From: Blastocatellia bacterium
GTDB taxonomy: Bacteria > Acidobacteriota > Blastocatellia > Pyrinomonadales > Pyrinomonadaceae
DNA length: 7,492 bases
Direction of reading: 5' to 3'
Assembly: GCA_003175865.1 (NCBI GenBank)
Contig: PSRF01000430.1
Coordinates: 1 to 7,492, forward strand
The notes below the pieces were generated by a model. That model was not told the origin of the DNA. It did not search any database and saw nothing but the letters and a program-made list of their open reading frames with translations. Made by a program: the position numbers and the translations under genes. Of the stretch, positions 6,601 to 7,492 are shown piece after piece. Every line of letters starts with the position of its first letter. Position 1 is the first letter of the stretch.

Positions 6601-6614
6601 ATTCCAAAAGAGAG

Positions 6615-7406
6615 ATGGACCTGGGATTAAGAGATCGCGTCGCGCTGGTGGCGGCCGCCAGTCAAGGACTCGGATACGCCTGTGCCCTTGAACTGGCACG
6701 TGAAGGTGCTCAGGTATTTTTGTGCTCACGTAATGAAGCTCGAGCGAGTGAAGCAGCTCGAAAAATCCATGAACAGACCGCCGCGAAAGTGACTGGCATC
6801 GCGTGTGACGTTACTGATGCTGCCGCTGCTGAACAGTTTGTAGCGGTTGCTCAGCAACAGGCCGGTGTCATCGACATTCTGGTGACGAATGCGGGAGGTC
6901 CGCCAGCCGGTAGTTTCGATGAAACTGATGAACAGAAGCTACAACTAGCATTTGAACTAACTCTCGTGTCAGCAATACGACTTACAAAACTGGTGCTGCC
7001 GGCAATGCGTAAAAGGAAATGGGGCCGCATTATCAACATCTCGTCCATTTCTGCGAAGCAGCCACTCAACGGAGGCGTACTGTCAAATACGATGCGTGCG
7101 GCATTGACTGGTTGGGCCAAAACACTTGCAAACGAAGTTGCGATTGACGGGATTACGGTGAATAACGTCGCTCCCGGTTACACGCTGACTGAACATCAAG
7201 ACGAACTAGCGGAAGTCCGTGGACGCGCCACGGGAAAATCTAAACAAGAGATGATCGATCAGTGGGCCTCTCAAGCTCCGATGAAACGCCTCGCATCTCC
7301 GGATCAGATTGGCGCTGTGGTTGCGTTTCTAGCTTCGGAGAGAGCTTCGTACATTACCGGCGTCACACTCCAGGTTGACGGCGGTTGGATCAGAGGTCTT
7401 CTTTAA
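6615..7406 (+). CDS. Divergent short-chain dehydrogenase/reductase lacking the YxxxK pair
   Basis: A 263-residue single-domain SDR of normal family length. The cofactor loop is AAASQGLG (13-20), a TGxxxGxG variant; R39 after the second strand suggests NADP(H) preference. D65-V66 and the NAG motif (92-94, followed by GPP) are conserved, as are S144 at the catalytic serine position, PG (187-188) and the C-terminal VDGGW (376-380 region of the alignment, near the end of the protein). However, the catalytic YxxxK is replaced by S157-NTM-R161, and the assisting Asn by T116. A branch of SDRs annotated as 3-oxoacyl-ACP reductase-like shares this LSNxxR pattern, so this is probably an inherited divergence, not damage. 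Ordinary hydride-transfer chemistry is doubtful; altered catalysis or a cofactor-binding role is possible. GAGAG directly precedes the ATG. The family-typical opening MDLGLRDRVALV supports the start. It follows the SLOG gene by 75 bases containing the alternative hairpins. Confidence 0.9.
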   Translation: MDLGLRDRVALVAAASQGLGYACALELAREGAQVFLCSRNEARASEAARKIHEQTAAKVTGIACDVTDAAAAEQFVAVAQQQAGVIDILVTNAGGPPAGSFDETDEQKLQLAFELTLVSAIRLTKLVLPAMRKRKWGRIINISSISAKQPLNGGVLSNTMRAALTGWAKTLANEVAIDGITVNNVAPGYTLTEHQDELAEVRGRATGKSKQEMIDQWASQAPMKRLASPDQIGAVVAFLASERASYITGVTLQVDGGWIRGLL

Positions 7407-7409
7407 GTA

Positions 7410-7492
7410 ATGAACTCGCCACCAGAGGATAAGGTTGTAATCGCTCCTTACGTCGCAAACGCCTCGTGTTCCGAGTACCTGTCTCATGAGAT
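7410..7492 (+). CDS. Start of a possible next operon gene (partial, unrecognised)
   Basis: An ATG three bases after the dehydrogenase stop opens a frame with no stop to the window edge (27 complete codons, beginning MNSPPEDKVVIAPYV). A loose AGAGG (7392-7396) lies 13 bases upstream. The spacing fits the tight packing of the preceding genes, but the visible stretch is too short to identify a family or to be sure it is coding. Confidence 0.45.
   Translation, partial: MNSPPEDKVVIAPYVANASCSEYLSHE

Noticed and set aside
6615..7406. Dehydrogenase as a pseudogene because catalytic residues are missing
   Set aside because: The frame is intact at full family length with all structural motifs kept, and the LSNxxR pattern is shared by a branch of SDRs, so divergence is more likely than decay.

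Overview
The window looks like chromosomal DNA of a free-living Gram-negative-type bacterium. Balanced base composition, a long structured intergenic region, heptad repeats between genes and multidomain c-di-GMP and histidine kinase signalling proteins suggest an environmental lineage. Acidobacteriota (Blastocatellia-like) is my best guess, from recollection of similar gene styles; nothing in the window proves it. There is no rRNA, tRNA, CRISPR array, transposase or phage gene.

Left half, minus strand (positions 1-3879): two signalling genes in tandem. The upstream one (1876-3879) encodes a membrane-anchored HD-GYP–GAF–GGDEF protein, with both a c-di-GMP hydrolase-type and a diguanylate cyclase-type domain. 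After a 204-base gap packed with heptad repeats and dyads, a second gene (1671 to beyond the window edge) encodes a receiver–GAF–PAS–histidine kinase, cut off inside its ATPase domain. The gap can be read as hairpin/terminator followed by a fresh promoter, so the two genes may be separately transcribed.

Middle (3880-4635): about 750 bases with no credible protein gene, but with several strong hairpins. One is an orphan terminator-like stem with a T-run on the plus strand (4112-4149), and another is a larger dyad ending in TTTTT (4344-4448). These suggest a small RNA and/or REP-like palindromes. A plausible sigma-70 type promoter (4515-4542) precedes the plus-strand genes.

Right half, plus strand (4636-7492): a tightly packed apparent operon. 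It contains an MFS exporter of the EntS/MFS_3 type, a SLOG/LOG-like Rossmann protein starting 2 bases later, a divergent short-chain dehydrogenase whose canonical catalytic Tyr and Lys are replaced by Ser and Arg, and probably the start of a further gene 3 bases after its stop. Between the SLOG and SDR genes, two mutually exclusive hairpins share the SLOG stop codon region and could set the expression ratio. The shared pathway of these genes is not recognisable; export or modification of a small molecule is only a guess.

I see no demonstrably new system. The parts most worth a second look are the dual c-di-GMP enzyme, the SLOG/degenerate-SDR/exporter cluster, the switch-like hairpins at 6532-6600, and the orphan terminator region at 3939-4149.
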